Positions 10,575 to 22,637 of a DNA stretch of 64,000 bases are shown in pieces. Source of the stretch: Epiperipatus broadwayi (taxonomy: Eukaryota > Onychophora > Udeonychophora > Euonychophora > Peripatidae); the NCBI GenBank assembly GCA_028023455.1, contig JAQFVV010006826.1, positions 121,317-185,316 of the forward strand, given 5' to 3'. The notes under the pieces are model-generated. The model was not told where the DNA came from. It ran no database searches and worked only from the letters and a program-made list of their open reading frames with translations. The position numbers were made by a program, and so were the translations under genes. The stretch's first letter is position 1; each line of letters starts with the position of its first letter.

Positions 10575-11275
10575 AAGTAATATAGGCGATTTGAACACAG
10601 ACTTTCAATCTCCTTTCAGCCATTCTCTCCATCACATACAACCGATACAGATGACCACACATGTGAAAAGATGAATGATCCCTAATATACATATTTCACA
10701 CTGAACCAGCACTCATCAGTTGATCCAGATTATCATCTCCCACACACAGATATAGTAAGTGCTCATTTTATATTAAAATAGCAAATCTTCACACTTTAAT
10801 GAATAGGATTCAATCTACTCCACACTTCAACTCTTCAGCCATCCTTACCATTGAAAATCTGATGATGGAATGTTCAAATCCCTTGTTAAGGCTAATATTA
10901 TTGTCATAAGGGATTAGAGTGACTTAAGGTCAATATGGGTATGACAGTAATATTGGCTTTAGCAAGAGATTTGAGCATTCCATCATTCAATTTACAATGG
11001 TATGGATGGCTAAAGAGTTAATGTCTGGAGTAGATGTAAGCCTGTTCATTAAAGATTGAAGATATGCTATCTTAATATAAACTGAGCAATTATATATATA
11101 TATATGGGAGTTAATGATCTGGACCAACTGATAAGTGATGGTTCAGAGCGAAGTATGGATATTAGAGATCATTTATCGTGTTCATTTGTGTGTGGTCATT
11201 TGTATCAATTATATGACATAGAGTAAATGGCTGAAGGGAGTTTGAAAGTCTGTGTTCAAATCTCTTTTATTACAT
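10575..11275. mobile_element. Hammerhead foldback element H1
   Basis: Two arms of one ~350-bp repeat face each other. Both outer ends carry the tRNA-like end (GATTTGAACACAGACTTTC on the left; its complement GAAAGTCTGTGTTCAAATC on the right). The centre holds the matching gatgatggaatgttcaaatc / gatttgagcattccatcat. Each arm contains a hammerhead region: the left (minus) keeps CTGATGA and GAAA, while the right (plus, about 11110-11172) has decayed to CTGATAA and GCGAAG. The family recurs at 28.3, 39.4, 44.7, 48.8, 52.4-53.6, 59.5 and 62.2-63.8 kb. No protein is encoded. Confidence 0.8.
10671..10738 (-). ncRNA. Hammerhead ribozyme motif, H1 left arm
   Basis: On the minus strand: CTGATGA (complement at 10713-10719), a stem II of six pairs including wobbles around loop GTT, GAAA, then an AT-rich stem III ending in TA. 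Stem I is weaker than in the family consensus (TTAG against TCAA, with the outer helix GATCAT/ATAATC partly kept). The catalytic core bases are intact but helix I may be too weak for activity. Confidence 0.5.
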
Positions 11276-11699
11276 AAGTATAAATTTTACTGTATTTAGA
11301 AATAATATTGTGTAAACCCTCCAAATATCATCTACATGAAGTTTATTTCAACACCTCATTTACATTATTATGAATGAGATATTTAATTAAAATTAATATA
11401 AGCATCACTTGGAGAATTTATCACCTCCTAAAGTATTAAATATACAAATATTTCAGCAGTGCAGAATCCATTTTAAATAAAGTAGTCTGACCATGCAAGC
11501 TTCCTAACCATGTTATAAAAATTGATATGTAAAAGAAGAGGGGGAAACAGAAAGAAGTGGCGGAATTAATTTAAGCTTTATAGAAGTTAATTAGCGTCAA
11601 CACATTAAGCTAGTGGATGAATAACAAACCCAATACATTTAAAAGGGTTTATAAAAGCATACATTAGGGGAAAGACAAAAATATATAAAAAATATTGTT
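11276..11699. other. No gene seen
   Basis: AT-rich DNA after the H1 foldback, without open frames or repeats that I could recognise. Confidence 0.4.
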
Positions 11700-14600
11700 T
11701 TTAAAAAAATTGGATGGAGATTGGAATGAAAATTATAAATTCCTAAAAGGGTTAAGGTTGTAAACAAAAATATCCAAGTCAAATTTTGTTTTTTTTTGTG
11801 TTAAGTTTTTTTCTTTTCCTTTCGTTTTTTATTAATAATATTTCTTTTCCTTTTAAATTTTTTAACGTTTGTTTAATTTAACTTGTTGTTTGTTGGCCGC
11901 TGTCTGTTTTGTCTCTTTGAATTTTTCTTCAAATTTTATCGTTTGTTTGGGCATCTTTTCCTTGTTAGGTTAATACTTTTTTCAAACGTTAAATCTATTC
12001 GCGTTTGCTTTCCATAGTGCCCTATTTTTAAGAATATTTTTATTATTGAAGCGTAAAAAATTTTGTTTCCAGTTAATTATAATGGAAAAAAAAGTTTTTT
12101 TTTTTGGGGGAAGTTGTTTCAAAACTTGCTTTAAAACTATTGCCTTAATAAAAAAATCCTTAAATGTTTTTAATTTCTTCATTAAACGCTTTCTTCATTT
12201 TTTGCTTCTATAGTTTTATCAATTTTTAAAAAAAATGTCTCCTAATAATATTGAAAATTTTAATTTCAAATACAATACTCTTTTTAGCTCTGAAATTTTA
12301 AATTTGAAGTGTGTTTTCTGTTTACATTAAATTTTTTGAGAAATTGAAGTGTTAGAGTTCTTTGTTTTTTTTTTTTTTAAGTTACCTTTTCTTTTTTTAT
12401 CAAAATCATACTCATTTTATCTCCAATAATTTGTCGGTCAATTCTCCATCTTTTGGTGCTGGTTCCTCTTCTTTGTCTTTGTTCTTTCTTTAATCAGTTT
12501 CTATCTTCGCTCCCTTTCCCCTAGGAACATAACCACCCCTCCAATAAAACGTTTTTCTTCCAAATTTCAACCTTATAAAATGTCTCCCTTTTTTCCTTTT
12601 TTTCATATACTTCTTGTTATCAAGATGGGCCCCTATTCCTTGTCTCTTTCCATCGGCTAAATTTTCTTTAAAAACTGATTCCTTGACATCTCAAATCCAA
12701 GCTCTCCTCCCGGGGAAGTCTCTCTCTTTTTTTGCTAGAATATCCAGCCCTTTTCGTTTGGTTTAAAAGTTGTGGTTGGCAAAATCCTTTATCAATCTGA
12801 AAATAAATTTCTAACAGCTGTGATGTACAAATGTTGGATTTTTTTTTTTTATGGCGCCGTTTTCTTAGAAGCTCATTTTTAGTCTTTATATTTTAAATAC
12901 TAAGGTCTCTAGTTTATCTCCGATATCCTATCAACATCATCACAAAATAAGATCCTCCCCCGGTTAGAATCTACTAATTGTGTTCCGTTTCATCATGTCC
13001 TTAAATAGTTTCCTTAATAGCTCCCAATGTAGGTCAATTAAATTGGCCCCCTTCTCCAATCTAGCTTTTTTAGTAGTATCGCTATACTTCTTACCCCAAA
13101 TTTCTTTTGCCATGAGTTTAAGACATCTTAAAGTTTTCTCCAGGCCAAGTAGAGAGCCCAACCTTTAAAACTTTGTCTGGTTGTTTCTTTAAAGATTTTT
13201 TTAGTTGGTTTTTCTCAATTATTAGACAGGGCAAAGGAAGGCCCAGAAGTCACATGGGATTCTCTGGCAGTAGCCAATTGCCAGCAGACGACTTGGAAGA
13301 CGAATACAGAGCTGTAAAAATCTGAAATTTATTTAAATGTTAAAGTTCTAGCCACGCCACATTCCGAATATAATAATAACACTCGACAAAGGCGCAGAAC
13401 AAAGCCCAAGTAGAAATCCCTGGGTCTTCCTTAATCAGGTCCAGATAAACAAGAGGAGGGCGGGCCCTGTGGTCCCCTTGATGGAAAAAGAAATTAGATC
13501 TAAGTTTTTAGCTATTCTCCTGTTGTCACATATTGTTGTGCTATAATTAGACTCTCCTCACCCCCCAGTCCAATAATTAGACAACCAATCAACCCATCAA
13601 ATCTTTAGTCTTCTGTATTGCAAGATTGTTACTTATTACCCTCTTGTTGCTTGTCTTCTTTGCTCGTTGTCTCTTACCTTTAATATATGGCCCAAATTCT
13701 ATTTTTATTCTATTTGCATTTTTCAATATAATCTAGCAAATATTTTGGTCATTCCTCAATATATTCTCAGGTCTTTACTCTTTTATTCCTTTCTTTTATA
13801 CAAAATTTTCTGTTATTATCTTCCTCTTGGTTGTCCCCTTGTATATTTTCGCCTTCAATTATCAAGTAAGTATTGTTTAATTCGGCATGTACTGTTGTAG
13901 TCATTTTCCTCCTATATCCGGTATACTCCTTCCCCCTCTTCCTTCTTCTTTCTCTTTCCCTATTTTTCTTTTTTATATGTCTCCCCCCCCAAAACCTCTC
14001 CACTCAGTTTTGCCAGTACCTCTACCCCTCATTCTTTTTTTATTGCGCTTTAGGGTTTTTCTCTTATATATATTTCTTCCTGCTTTTTATTCTTATATTC
14101 TTCCTGCGGTTGTCATGGTGTTATTGTGGTTGTTAAGTTCTTCTTGGTTTCTTTGTTTGGATACTTCCCCAGAAGAATATATTTTTTTCTCTACCAACCC
14201 CTTATGAAGTAACACTATTAAATTCGTTGATCACTCAATTTATATTTATTTTTTATGCTACTACCGTCCCCCACTACCCCTTTACTCAGAAAACTTATCT
14301 TCACTTTTATCTTAGTCTCAAAAAAAAAAAATGATAGACATTAAAAAGATCCATTTTTCCCCTCTCCTTTTAAATCCAAACATTAAATCCCCTCCAATTA
14401 TCATTCCTTGCTCAAGTCTTCTTTAATATTTCCCTCCCTTCCTCTATTTGATAAATGACACATCTTTCTTGCTTTGAAAGGTTACTTTTGTCTCTATTAT
14501 GTCCGCACTTATAAATTTTAGCTTTTATTATTAGATCCCCTTTTATTTCTGCTTTACATAATAGCCTTTCCGTTTATTTGATCATAAACGTTCGGTTTTT

Positions 14601-15700
14601 CTTTATCTTTGTTTCTGTTAGAATAGTATCTTTTTGTGAAGCAAGATATCGTAGTTTTACCTTTCTTTTGCTCTAACATAATATGACTATATTTAATACT
14701 TATACTGGGTCCAAAGTTTCTTGCTTATGCTACTATACCTTTCTACCCAATCATTCATATTAACCCTCTCATTATGTATAGATTTATATTTCCATTCCTT
14801 CTTTTGTTTAGTTTTCTTTAGTTCTGATCAGTTAAAGTGGGTCTTCCAGGGTTTACAAAAATTTCTTTTGTTTTTTTTTTTTTTATTCGTTTTTCTATAT
14901 CTTATTTCCTATTATTATCTTATTATATTTTTTTGTTTTTCTATATCTTTACCTCATTTCTTTTCCTATTTTTCTCCACTGTATTTGCTTATCGTTTGGT
15001 CATCATAATTTCCTCTATATGTTCTTCATCATATTTTTACAACTTACCCAATTTTAATATTTATATGTTTAGATGACATTATATTCCCCCTCCTTCCAAT
15101 TACTCAAAAAAGTCCTACCTTTAATATAATGGAGATTGATATGATCTTTAAAAATTTTATGTGGGATCTGTTCCCTTGAAATGCCTTGTTTATTTTCACT
15201 TGCATGAATTTGAGGGGATTTGAATGAGTTCCGGGTGTTAATAATCTTTCCATTTTATTAACTTCTGACGCCATTTCGACTTAAAAACTCAACTCAAAAT
15301 TGGGCGGAGTATGAAAACTTTTCCGTAAACTAGGGGGTTCGGTTCTTTGAGAGTAATATATTTTCTTATTTTGAATTTTTTTATTTGCCTCCGCTTTTTC
15401 TTTTTGATCGGTGGTAAAATACTCATAAAACAAAACCCCTTGCAGAAAGAAAGCTTATGTTTAGGTATTTAATAAACTATTTTGATCAAGAACTTAAGGT
15501 ATTCGTTTATATCAGGTTTATCAAGGACATTTCACCGCTGGACTCATTAGATTGATAATTAAACTAAAAATGGTCATACATGGACATACAACTATAAATA
15601 TCCTTTTCCAGTAAGAGTTTAAGGAATAAGGCCTTGATGGGGGTTGAAGAAACGTTATCCGAAGATATTATCACTAAAATCTAGATAACTTGTATCTTGT
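11700..15700 (-). pseudogene. Strongly strand-skewed decayed block, possibly an old retroelement
   Basis: For about 4 kb the plus strand is pyrimidine-rich with many T and C runs, quite unlike its surroundings; the minus strand is therefore purine-rich, as in Lys/Glu/Arg-rich coding sequence. Minus-strand frames give protein-like pieces separated by stops: YFTTDQKEKAEANKKIQNKK (near 15.4 kb), MASEVNKMERLL followed by PLKFMQVKINKAF (near 15.2 kb, faintly like the start of a LINE endonuclease), NLSKQERCVIYQ (near 14.4 kb), YLDLIKEDPGISTWALFCAF (near 13.4 kb), KKARLEKGANLIDLHWELLR (near 13.05 kb) and HLDNKKYMKKRKKGRHFIRL (near 12.6 kb). I do not recognise the family. It could be a long-dead retroelement or another coding relic, and no single frame exceeds about 80 codons. 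Confidence 0.4.
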
Positions 15701-16630
15701 TTATCTGATTTCCCCAATGTAAAGATAAATCCTCTTCCTTTGTGTCTGGTTTTTTCCTTGAATGACTAATATTATTTTCTTTATCCAGTTTTCTTTTTTA
15801 TTGCGTAGCTCAAAACTTTTTATTCGTGTAACTTATTACTAAAAAAATTCTCACATGTATTACCTCCATCTTTAGATATTATAGTTTCATCACCTTTCAA
15901 ACCTTTATTTATCACTTGTTTTTTTTGATGACTTCTTCTATATTAAAAATAAAAATTACAACCTGCAACTTAGGAGAAAAAGAAACAGGGATATAGGTAA
16001 GAATTATTATGTTTTTAGTATTGTAATTTTATTTTATTTTTTTCCCTATCTTTTGAGTGATTAAGTATATATATATATTAAGAAAAAAATAAAAGAAAAA
16101 ATATTTAATCTAATTTATGTATTTTGCTGAAAAAAAATAGATAATTTATTTAATTATGTTAATTTAGAAGGAATTTATTTCTTTTCTAGTATTTCTGAGT
16201 ATAAAAATTAATAAGTTATGTTTAAAAAATATTAATAAAAATGAATGCAATTAGGAAAAATAAAAGATATTTTTGTATTGTTTTTTGTAAAGACAAAGAA
16301 ATGTCAATTTAATACTTAGTTAAAATTAATCAGAAGTAATAATAAAGCTGCTTCAATTGTTGAATTCTATTGTGGATAGCTTACATAAATTGGGTGATAG
16401 ATAGTGAAAGAGATGTACAACATTGATTCAGACAAGGTTCAGGAAAGAAGTTAAAAAAGGAGATTAAACTTGCAAAGAAAAAAAAGAAATGAGAAGAATC
16501 AACACATGGCTTATTAATGACATTGAAGAGAATTTAGCTATTGAGAACAGCATCTTCTTATTGTGCAAAAAGTTGTTAAATTGTGAATTTCTAATTAAGT
16601 TAATATGGAAAATCCTACTGTTTTTTTAAT
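15701..16630. other. No gene seen
   Basis: The pyrimidine skew fades by about 16.0 kb. The remainder is AT-rich DNA with a short (AT)n at about 16066-16078. Confidence 0.4.
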
Positions 16631-16638
16631 ATATCAAA

Positions 16639-16709
16639 GCATTGACCAGAAAGCGAACCCGGGCCAGCTGCTTAGAAAGCAGCTATACTAATTACTAGGC
16701 CACCAATGC
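16639..16709 (-). tRNA. tRNA-Arg(UCU)-like retroposed sequence
   Basis: A 71-base cloverleaf forms on the minus strand. Acceptor GCATTGG pairs with TCAATGC (one G-U). The D-arm region is GCCTAGTAATTAGTATAGC. Anticodon stem GCTGC/GCAGC encloses loop TTTCTAA, giving anticodon UCU. T stem CCGGG/TCTGG encloses loop TTCGCTT. The T loop lacks the near-universal A58, so it is unlikely to be a working host tRNA. The 3' flank TTTGATATATTAAAAAAA closely resembles the 3' flank of the second copy at 50.4 kb and ends in an A run, which points to retroposition (a tRNA-like SINE) and not a plain tRNA gene. Confidence 0.6.
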
Positions 16710-18357
16710 TTGACAAAGCCTACTATGTTTGAAAGTTTTATCATGAGGAAATAAAACTTTTATTAGTGTGGTGGTTGTCAAAACTTGGAACTATGTAGCC
16801 ACCTGAACATTTTAAAATATATTGCTCCTGCCAATATCAATGGCCACTGAACTAAGAACAAGAAGTTGTCTGCCATCTCTTCCCAATGTCTGCAGACTTA
16901 TTCATAAATGACAGATGTACTATCAATAAACCTGCTAGCAATGAAGAATAGCTAAAAAAATAAACTATATGAAGTTTTGAACTTTGCATAGTAATGATTG
17001 CCATGTATATAAATTATCCTAAGGATTCAAACCTATTCTAGTTGATTAGTAATAAAAATCAGAATTTTTTAACATATTGGATAAAATTCGTTTTATCTAG
17101 AAAAAAGGCTTTCAAAAAATAATCATAATGAAGTCTAATATTTATTTTCTTCTGCCTAATAATTAAAAGTTATTTTCATATATTTAATTTTTTTTGATGC
17201 CTAATATTTAACAGTTATTATATCATATATATTAATATTTATCATTTTTTTGATGCCCAATAAATAAGTTATTATAACATATATTCTAATATCTTTTTCT
17301 TTTTAATATTTAATATTTTTATTATTATAATTGTGAGAAGGTAAGATTCAATACTTCATGAAAGCATATCAGAATTTATGAAGTAATATAAATTCATTAA
17401 AGATAAATGACCTTTTTCTGAGATGAATACATCCCTGTCTTAATATTTACTTATATTCATTTGATTTGTATATAAATATATTATAATGATTATAAATTGA
17501 TTTGTATATAAATATATTATAATGATTATAAATACTGTAGTTATTGTAAATAAATTTTGTTTTATTCATATTATTTTTAAATCTAGTTGTCCATTTGTTC
17601 ACTCTCATTCCAAACCTAGACAGAAATAATTTCTCACATACCCTATAAAAACCCATATTTAGATGACTAGTTGAGGGTATTATACTGTCCTCATGATGAT
17701 ATTGTCAAAGGGAATCTTAAAGGTATTCTTTCTGCAATGAAAGTGGAACTTAGGGATAATTGCTTTAAAAAAATGTTTTGGGATGAGAAGGCTTGTTGCT
17801 TTATTCTCTCAATATTACTATGATGTAAGATGGGTAGGAAATATAACTGACTAAGGATTTGATCATCATCATGATATAATACAGCCAAGTAAGGCTTGGT
17901 ATACATACAGTGGATATATTTTTCATGTGATAAGTTGGAAAATAAATATGAATAAATTGATATAATATATTCACATGATAACAGCCAAAGCTTAATAAAG
18001 CAATAAAATGTATAATCTGTTGTTACAGTAACCTCTGTAGGAAAAACATGTAGATTTTATTGGTTTATTAAACTTATTATGTGAGTTACATTAGGGAATC
18101 AGTTTGCTATTAGTAATTTAGTATTTTATTACAATGTAAATTATATAAGATATTCTACTACCTACTATTTTCAATGTCTATGCAAATTTCTTGAAAGAAA
18201 ATGGCAGAAATCTAGCAAATGATTAATTCATATGTTGATCAGGAGGTCATGTGACATTTGTGCTTAGGAAGTGCCAGAACTGAGCTGTAATTTATAGGTG
18301 AATTTAGTCCTCCACTCTGCTATGGCACTAAACCACAGATATAATAGTTGTATTTTT
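16710..18357. other. Non-coding AT-rich DNA with one tandem duplication
   Basis: No gene seen. Apart from the 36-bp tandem duplication at 17462-17533, only AT-rich sequence with small open frames lacking motifs is present. Confidence 0.4.
17462..17533. repeat. 36-bp perfect tandem duplication
   Basis: The unit beginning TGATTTGTATATAAATATAT occurs at 17462 and again at 17498 with no visible mismatch, so the duplication is recent. It falls inside a spurious minus-strand open frame. Confidence 0.9.
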
Positions 18358-18900
18358 ATATTGGACTGTTTCCATCATCCAATATGAGTATTGAATGTCT
18401 TTAGAAAAATTTAACTTAATTTAAATTTCAAATACATTTAACTGTAAGTAATAGCATATCAAATAGGTTAGTATATGCACAATGTTTTGAAAAGTATTAT
18501 TATCCCCTCTTCTTCAGGTGTTGCTGGCTTGACAAGTGGCAGTACTAGCATGTGAATTGAACCTGGACCATTAAATCCATTGAGTATTGAATATTAAGAT
18601 ATATATTTATCCAACTGAGCCATCCTGCCAAAGAGCATTACCTTAAAATTTAATACTCAAGAATCTAAGGGTCCAGGTTTTATTCCCATGCTAGTACTGT
18701 CACTTGTTGGGCCAGCAATACCTGAAGAAGAGAGTAGAATATCATTCTAAATGTTGTGCACATACTAACATGTGTGCCATTACTAACAGTTGAATGTATT
18801 TGGGATATTTAAATAAAGTTAAAATTTTCTAAAGACATTCAATACTCATACTAGATGATGAAAATAGTCCAATATATAAATACAACTAAAATATCACCAT
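18358..18900. mobile_element. tRNA-like foldback element (family D)
   Basis: Left (18358-18610) and right (18640-18900) arms are inverted copies (ggactgtttccatcatccaa... against ...ctagatgatgaaaatagtcc; ccaggttttattcccatgct against agcatgtgaattgaacctgg). The left arm on the minus strand has a perfect Pol III A box TGGCTCAGTTGG (18611-18622) and B box GGTTCAATTC (18554-18563), 47 bases apart. Flanks match the repeat at 5.84-6.23 kb. The right arm retains a decayed B box (GGTTTTATTC). There are no hammerhead core bases here, so it is a family separate from the H elements that shares the same head-to-head form. Confidence 0.7.
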
Positions 18901-20187
18901 CACAAATCTTCAGGAAAACACAGAATTTTATGCATGCATGTTTTACTTATTAAAGTGAAAGCATTTTCTCAAAAGGAAGTTAACATGAAGCATCTTTATT
19001 ATTACTCTCTCTTATTTTCTTTCTTAACTGGATTCACTCACTAGTTTTCTTCAGATGTGTAATAATAAAATTTTGTATCTGTGTACCAACATTTCCAATT
19101 TTTAATTATTTTTACAGCAATTATGATTCTGAATTTTTTTTCATCTTCTTTTATGTTTTGTTTCATTTCCATATAGAATAGCTATAATTTTTTACAAATT
19201 ATTGCTGCTGATGTTGCATACAAAAATACTAATATCCTACATCATATGCATATAAAATATTTATCTTCTGATATACCACAAAATATTAATATTAGAATAC
19301 TTTGGCTCCATAGCAGCAATCTGTTTTCTGAAATCACTTATTTTATCAAATGATTACTTTTGTTGTTTTTGAAATTATTTAATTAGCTTATTGTTATCTG
19401 CTTTGGTATGTGGAAGTTTGGTTCCGAAGTAGTCTACTCATGCAACTAGCACCAATTATTGTACATATATCAATTGGATGATTATGAATCAGATAAACTA
19501 ACAAATTAGAAAAGTCTTATGCAGGATTTTCTGTTCTATCTGATGTAGTCTATAATTTCTAAGAGAGAAAATAAATTAAGATTACATATAGTATATAAAT
19601 AATATCTAAACCAAGATATAAATATGTAAACCCAGATATAATCGAATATAATGATTATAAGCATATTGCTGGTAAGTATGTTTTTTTACAAATGTAAAGA
19701 AGAAAATGAGTATGTTATTTTAGACATGTATAGAACAAAAAAAAAGCTATTAATTTTACAAGGAAAAGTCTAAGATATTGATAATGAATAAATTAAAAAG
19801 TGAAGAAAAGTGAATGGAAAAATATAGCTTAGAAAGAGTGTAAGAAATTTATTAAAAGTTTAAAATTATTATTAAAATTAAGTCTGCACCAGAATAAACA
19901 ATATAATTTGATAATAACAACAAAAAAGGAAAAAAAAATGAATTAAAACCTTGACTCTATTTGCTTACAATAAATATGATGTAAGAAAAATTTTATGGAA
20001 ATGATAGCTTCATCTGATGTCATTTTTGGAAATAATATATCTATAAATTATGAACAACTTGGAATAAGATACAAACAGAAGTATGAATAAAAATGTACTC
20101 AGGAATAAAATATGCATAAATAGAATATTTATCATTTCATATAAAAAATATCAAAAACAAATTAACAATATTTGCAATATTATATAT
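18901..20187. other. No gene seen
   Basis: AT-rich DNA. Open frames are short and carry no motif. No repeat shared with the rest of the window was recognised. Confidence 0.4.
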
Positions 20188-20373
20188 ACAACATTCTCAA
20201 ACACTTTAGCAATACTATTTTTCATATCAAAACTTTATTCTAACAGTTTTGATTGCCCTGCAGTCATCATAAGATTGTAAAGAGCTCTGATGATGACCAA
20301 AGGACAGTCAAAACTGTTAGAATAAAGTTTTGATATAAAAAATAGTATTGCTAAAGTGTTTAAGAATGTTGTA
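20188..20373. mobile_element. Palindromic Penelope-arm-like element P1 with hammerhead-like core
   Basis: A near-perfect palindrome: the left arm acattctcaaacactttagc...aaaactttattctaacagtt is mirrored by aactgttagaataaagtttt...gctaaagtgtttaagaatgt, around a centre near 20280. The right arm contains CTGATGA (20287-20293), TGAC...GTCA able to pair, then AAAAC (a changed GAAAC), followed by AATAAAG. The same layout (CTGANGA, one extra base, stem, GAAAC, AATAAA) recurs at 21.75, 28.97, 58.6 and 60.5 kb. Confidence 0.65.
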
Positions 20374-21699
20374 AATGGTATGATATGTAAAAGTAGAAAT
20401 GAATATATAGGAAAATGAAGAAGAAAATTATATTACTTACATAAGATTATAATTTATAGATAAAAGCTCAATGATTAATATAATTCTTTATTGGGAAAGT
20501 TATCAGACAAATTGATTAAAAACAGTCAAGGTACTATACAAAAATTCATATGAATATTTCTACATAATATTTTATATGTTAGGAATTGTGATAGAAGATT
20601 GAAAAAATTATTAAGTAAAATGGGGAAAATATGGAAATAAAAAGTATATAGTTGAAATATATATATATATAGTATCAAAATAAGAAAAAAGGTTTTTAAT
20701 TTAAAGCTAAGAAAAGAAATAGATCAAATATTTTAATTTGTCATATGATTTTTATAAGTATGAGATAGAAAATATGGAACATTTATTATTAGAAAGTGAT
20801 AGTTTTAATCAAAAACAGAGAACTAATGAAATAAGGGAGATATTAATAATAAGGGATAAATTATGATGAAAAAAATGATGGGGATTTTAAAGAAGTAAGA
20901 AATATTTAAAAATTCACGAGCTAAATAAAAAAGAAACCCAAGATAATTTTTGAAAAATGATATACAAATAGTAATTAGAGATAAGACTTTTGAGAAGACT
21001 TTATATAAAAACATAAGCCTATCTTATGAAAAGAAGAAGCTACATAACAAATTTTTATTTTTGAAGTATTATAAAAAATGTCACTAAAATAAAAAATTAT
21101 ATTTATTACTTTTTAATATTATTGATAAAATTAGGAATAGGATGTAAATTCTTTCTTTTTGTTAAAAGTTATTTATTCTAAGAAAAATTTTTATTTGCCA
21201 TAATAGAAAAAAAAAAACTTTTGATGAATTGATCTTTCAATTGTTAAATTTTTTGTCATTTGTCATTTTGATGATTAGTTAACTTTTAAAATTTTTATCA
21301 TTCCACTTTCTAAGCCATTTTGTCTTTTGCTGTCAGTACTTCACTTAAATAAATTGATTATTTAATAACCATCACTTTTCACTAGAGTACATTTTTCTTT
21401 AATTGAATCATAGAATTTGAAAAAATATGACTATTGTCTTCATATCAGTCTATAATGCTATGTGACATCTTTTGATCTTTACCACCATTATGCCATCTAT
21501 TCGTGGTTTTATGACTTTTGGTACATTTCTGATCCCATAATATCCCATTTAATATGACAATAGCTTTTTTACCCAGTACATTTTTTTCTCTTATAGCTTC
21601 AACTATTGTTCCCTTTTGTACGATCTTCATGATTATGTTATTTATATTCTTAACTAATTTTGTGTATTACATTGCCAAATGTATATAATATAATATTAA
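20374..21699. other. No gene seen
   Basis: AT-rich DNA. Two open frames of just over 60 codons (minus strand, near 20.9 and 21.5 kb) carry no recognised motif. Confidence 0.4.
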
Positions 21700-21850
21700 A
21701 TCATTTATGTATTCTATCACTGTTTTACAATGCTTTAATTATCATCCTTTTTACAATTTCGATTACCCAGCAATCTTCTTCAGAACTACAACATAATACA
21801 AATATATGAATATAAATATACATGAACATATAATTTATATACATCTAAAA
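21700..21850 (-). mobile_element. Single Penelope-arm-like sequence P2 with hammerhead-like core
   Basis: On the minus strand: CTGAAGA (complement at 21777-21783), one extra A, GATT...AATC pairing around GCTGGGT, then GAAAT in place of GAAAC. Its flank (aatacaaatatatgaa..., catgaac) is very close to that of the palindrome at 60.5 kb (aatacaaatatacatgaa), so the two belong to one family. No inverted partner arm was found. Confidence 0.55.
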
Positions 21851-21857
21851 AAAAGCA

Positions 21858-22377
21858 AGTCATATATAATGTGACATTACTTTAATAGGCTTGTATTTAC
21901 AAAAGTGCAATACAGAGAGCATACCAATAGCTCAAACAAGCTCTTACTTAATAAGTGCGGTATGAGAAAACATTTAAAACCTCTATCCAGAGCACTCTCA
22001 TCTCCAGATCAACTGGTTTTGAGCTTATGACTCACATCAGCTGAGAGCTAGAATATTCAAAGACTCACATCAGCTGAGAGCTAGAATATTCAAACACTAC
22101 ATCTAAAAATTAACTCAAAACCCAGCACTAATTTCATATGTATATTTAAGTAGAAACTCTAAAATTTTCGGACATGAAAATATATTTAAATCCAGCTATC
22201 TAACTTAAATAGCTATATGGGATTGAACTAAATTCAGATTTATCATATTTTAATAGCCTCAGCATAGCCAAAGCCCTAAAGATAAAATTATAATAATTAA
22301 AAAAAAACAAGCCAAGTCATATATAATGTGACATTACTTTTATAAGCTTGTATTTACAAAAATGCAATACAGAGAGT
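21858..22377. repeat. Pair of ~60-bp direct repeats bracketing 400 bp
   Basis: The phrase beginning AAGTCATATATAATGTGACA and ending TGCAATACAGAGAG occurs at about 21858-21914 and again at about 22316-22377 with a few mismatches. The bracketed DNA has no coding content. It could be a small element with terminal direct repeats or a duplicated old insertion. Confidence 0.6.
22029..22094. repeat. 33-bp tandem duplication
   Basis: GACTCACATCAGCTGAGAGC... occurs at 22029 and 22062, identical over the unit. A local duplication of unknown significance. Confidence 0.9.
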
Positions 22378-22493
22378 TGTCCCGGGTTAGCTTGTTCACT
22401 TCCCAACTGATTCTATGACATATGAGAAAAAAATCATGTAACTCATATATATACACACACTTATGCAACGTGTATATACACACCATTACAATA

Positions 22494-22637
22494 TAGAGCT
22501 GTTATTTTATCTAATTTATTGCATGGATGTGAAACATGGACACTCTACCAGTGCAAGGTAAAGGCATTAAAAAATTTTCATTTAAAAATGCTCTATACAA
22601 TTTTAAAAATACAATGGCAAGATTGTAAAACTTTGCA
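22494..22637 (+). pseudogene. LINE ORF2 fragment, post-RT region (first half, split by an insertion)
   Basis: An open stretch reads AVILSNLLHGCETWTLYQCK then VKALKNFHLKMLYTILKIQW and QDCKTL. The HGCETWTLYQ motif followed by FHLKxLxxIL and WQD is typical of the region after the reverse transcriptase in several invertebrate LINEs. The match stops at 22637 and resumes after 23100 on the same strand, so a MITE-like repeat has inserted here. The RT and endonuclease are missing (5' truncation, as usual for LINE copies). Confidence 0.7.

Noticed and set aside
13667-15076. Several plus-strand hydrophobic open frames that look like membrane proteins
   Set aside because: They are artefacts of T/C-rich sequence (Phe, Leu, Ser runs). 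They overlap in different frames and have no domain order.
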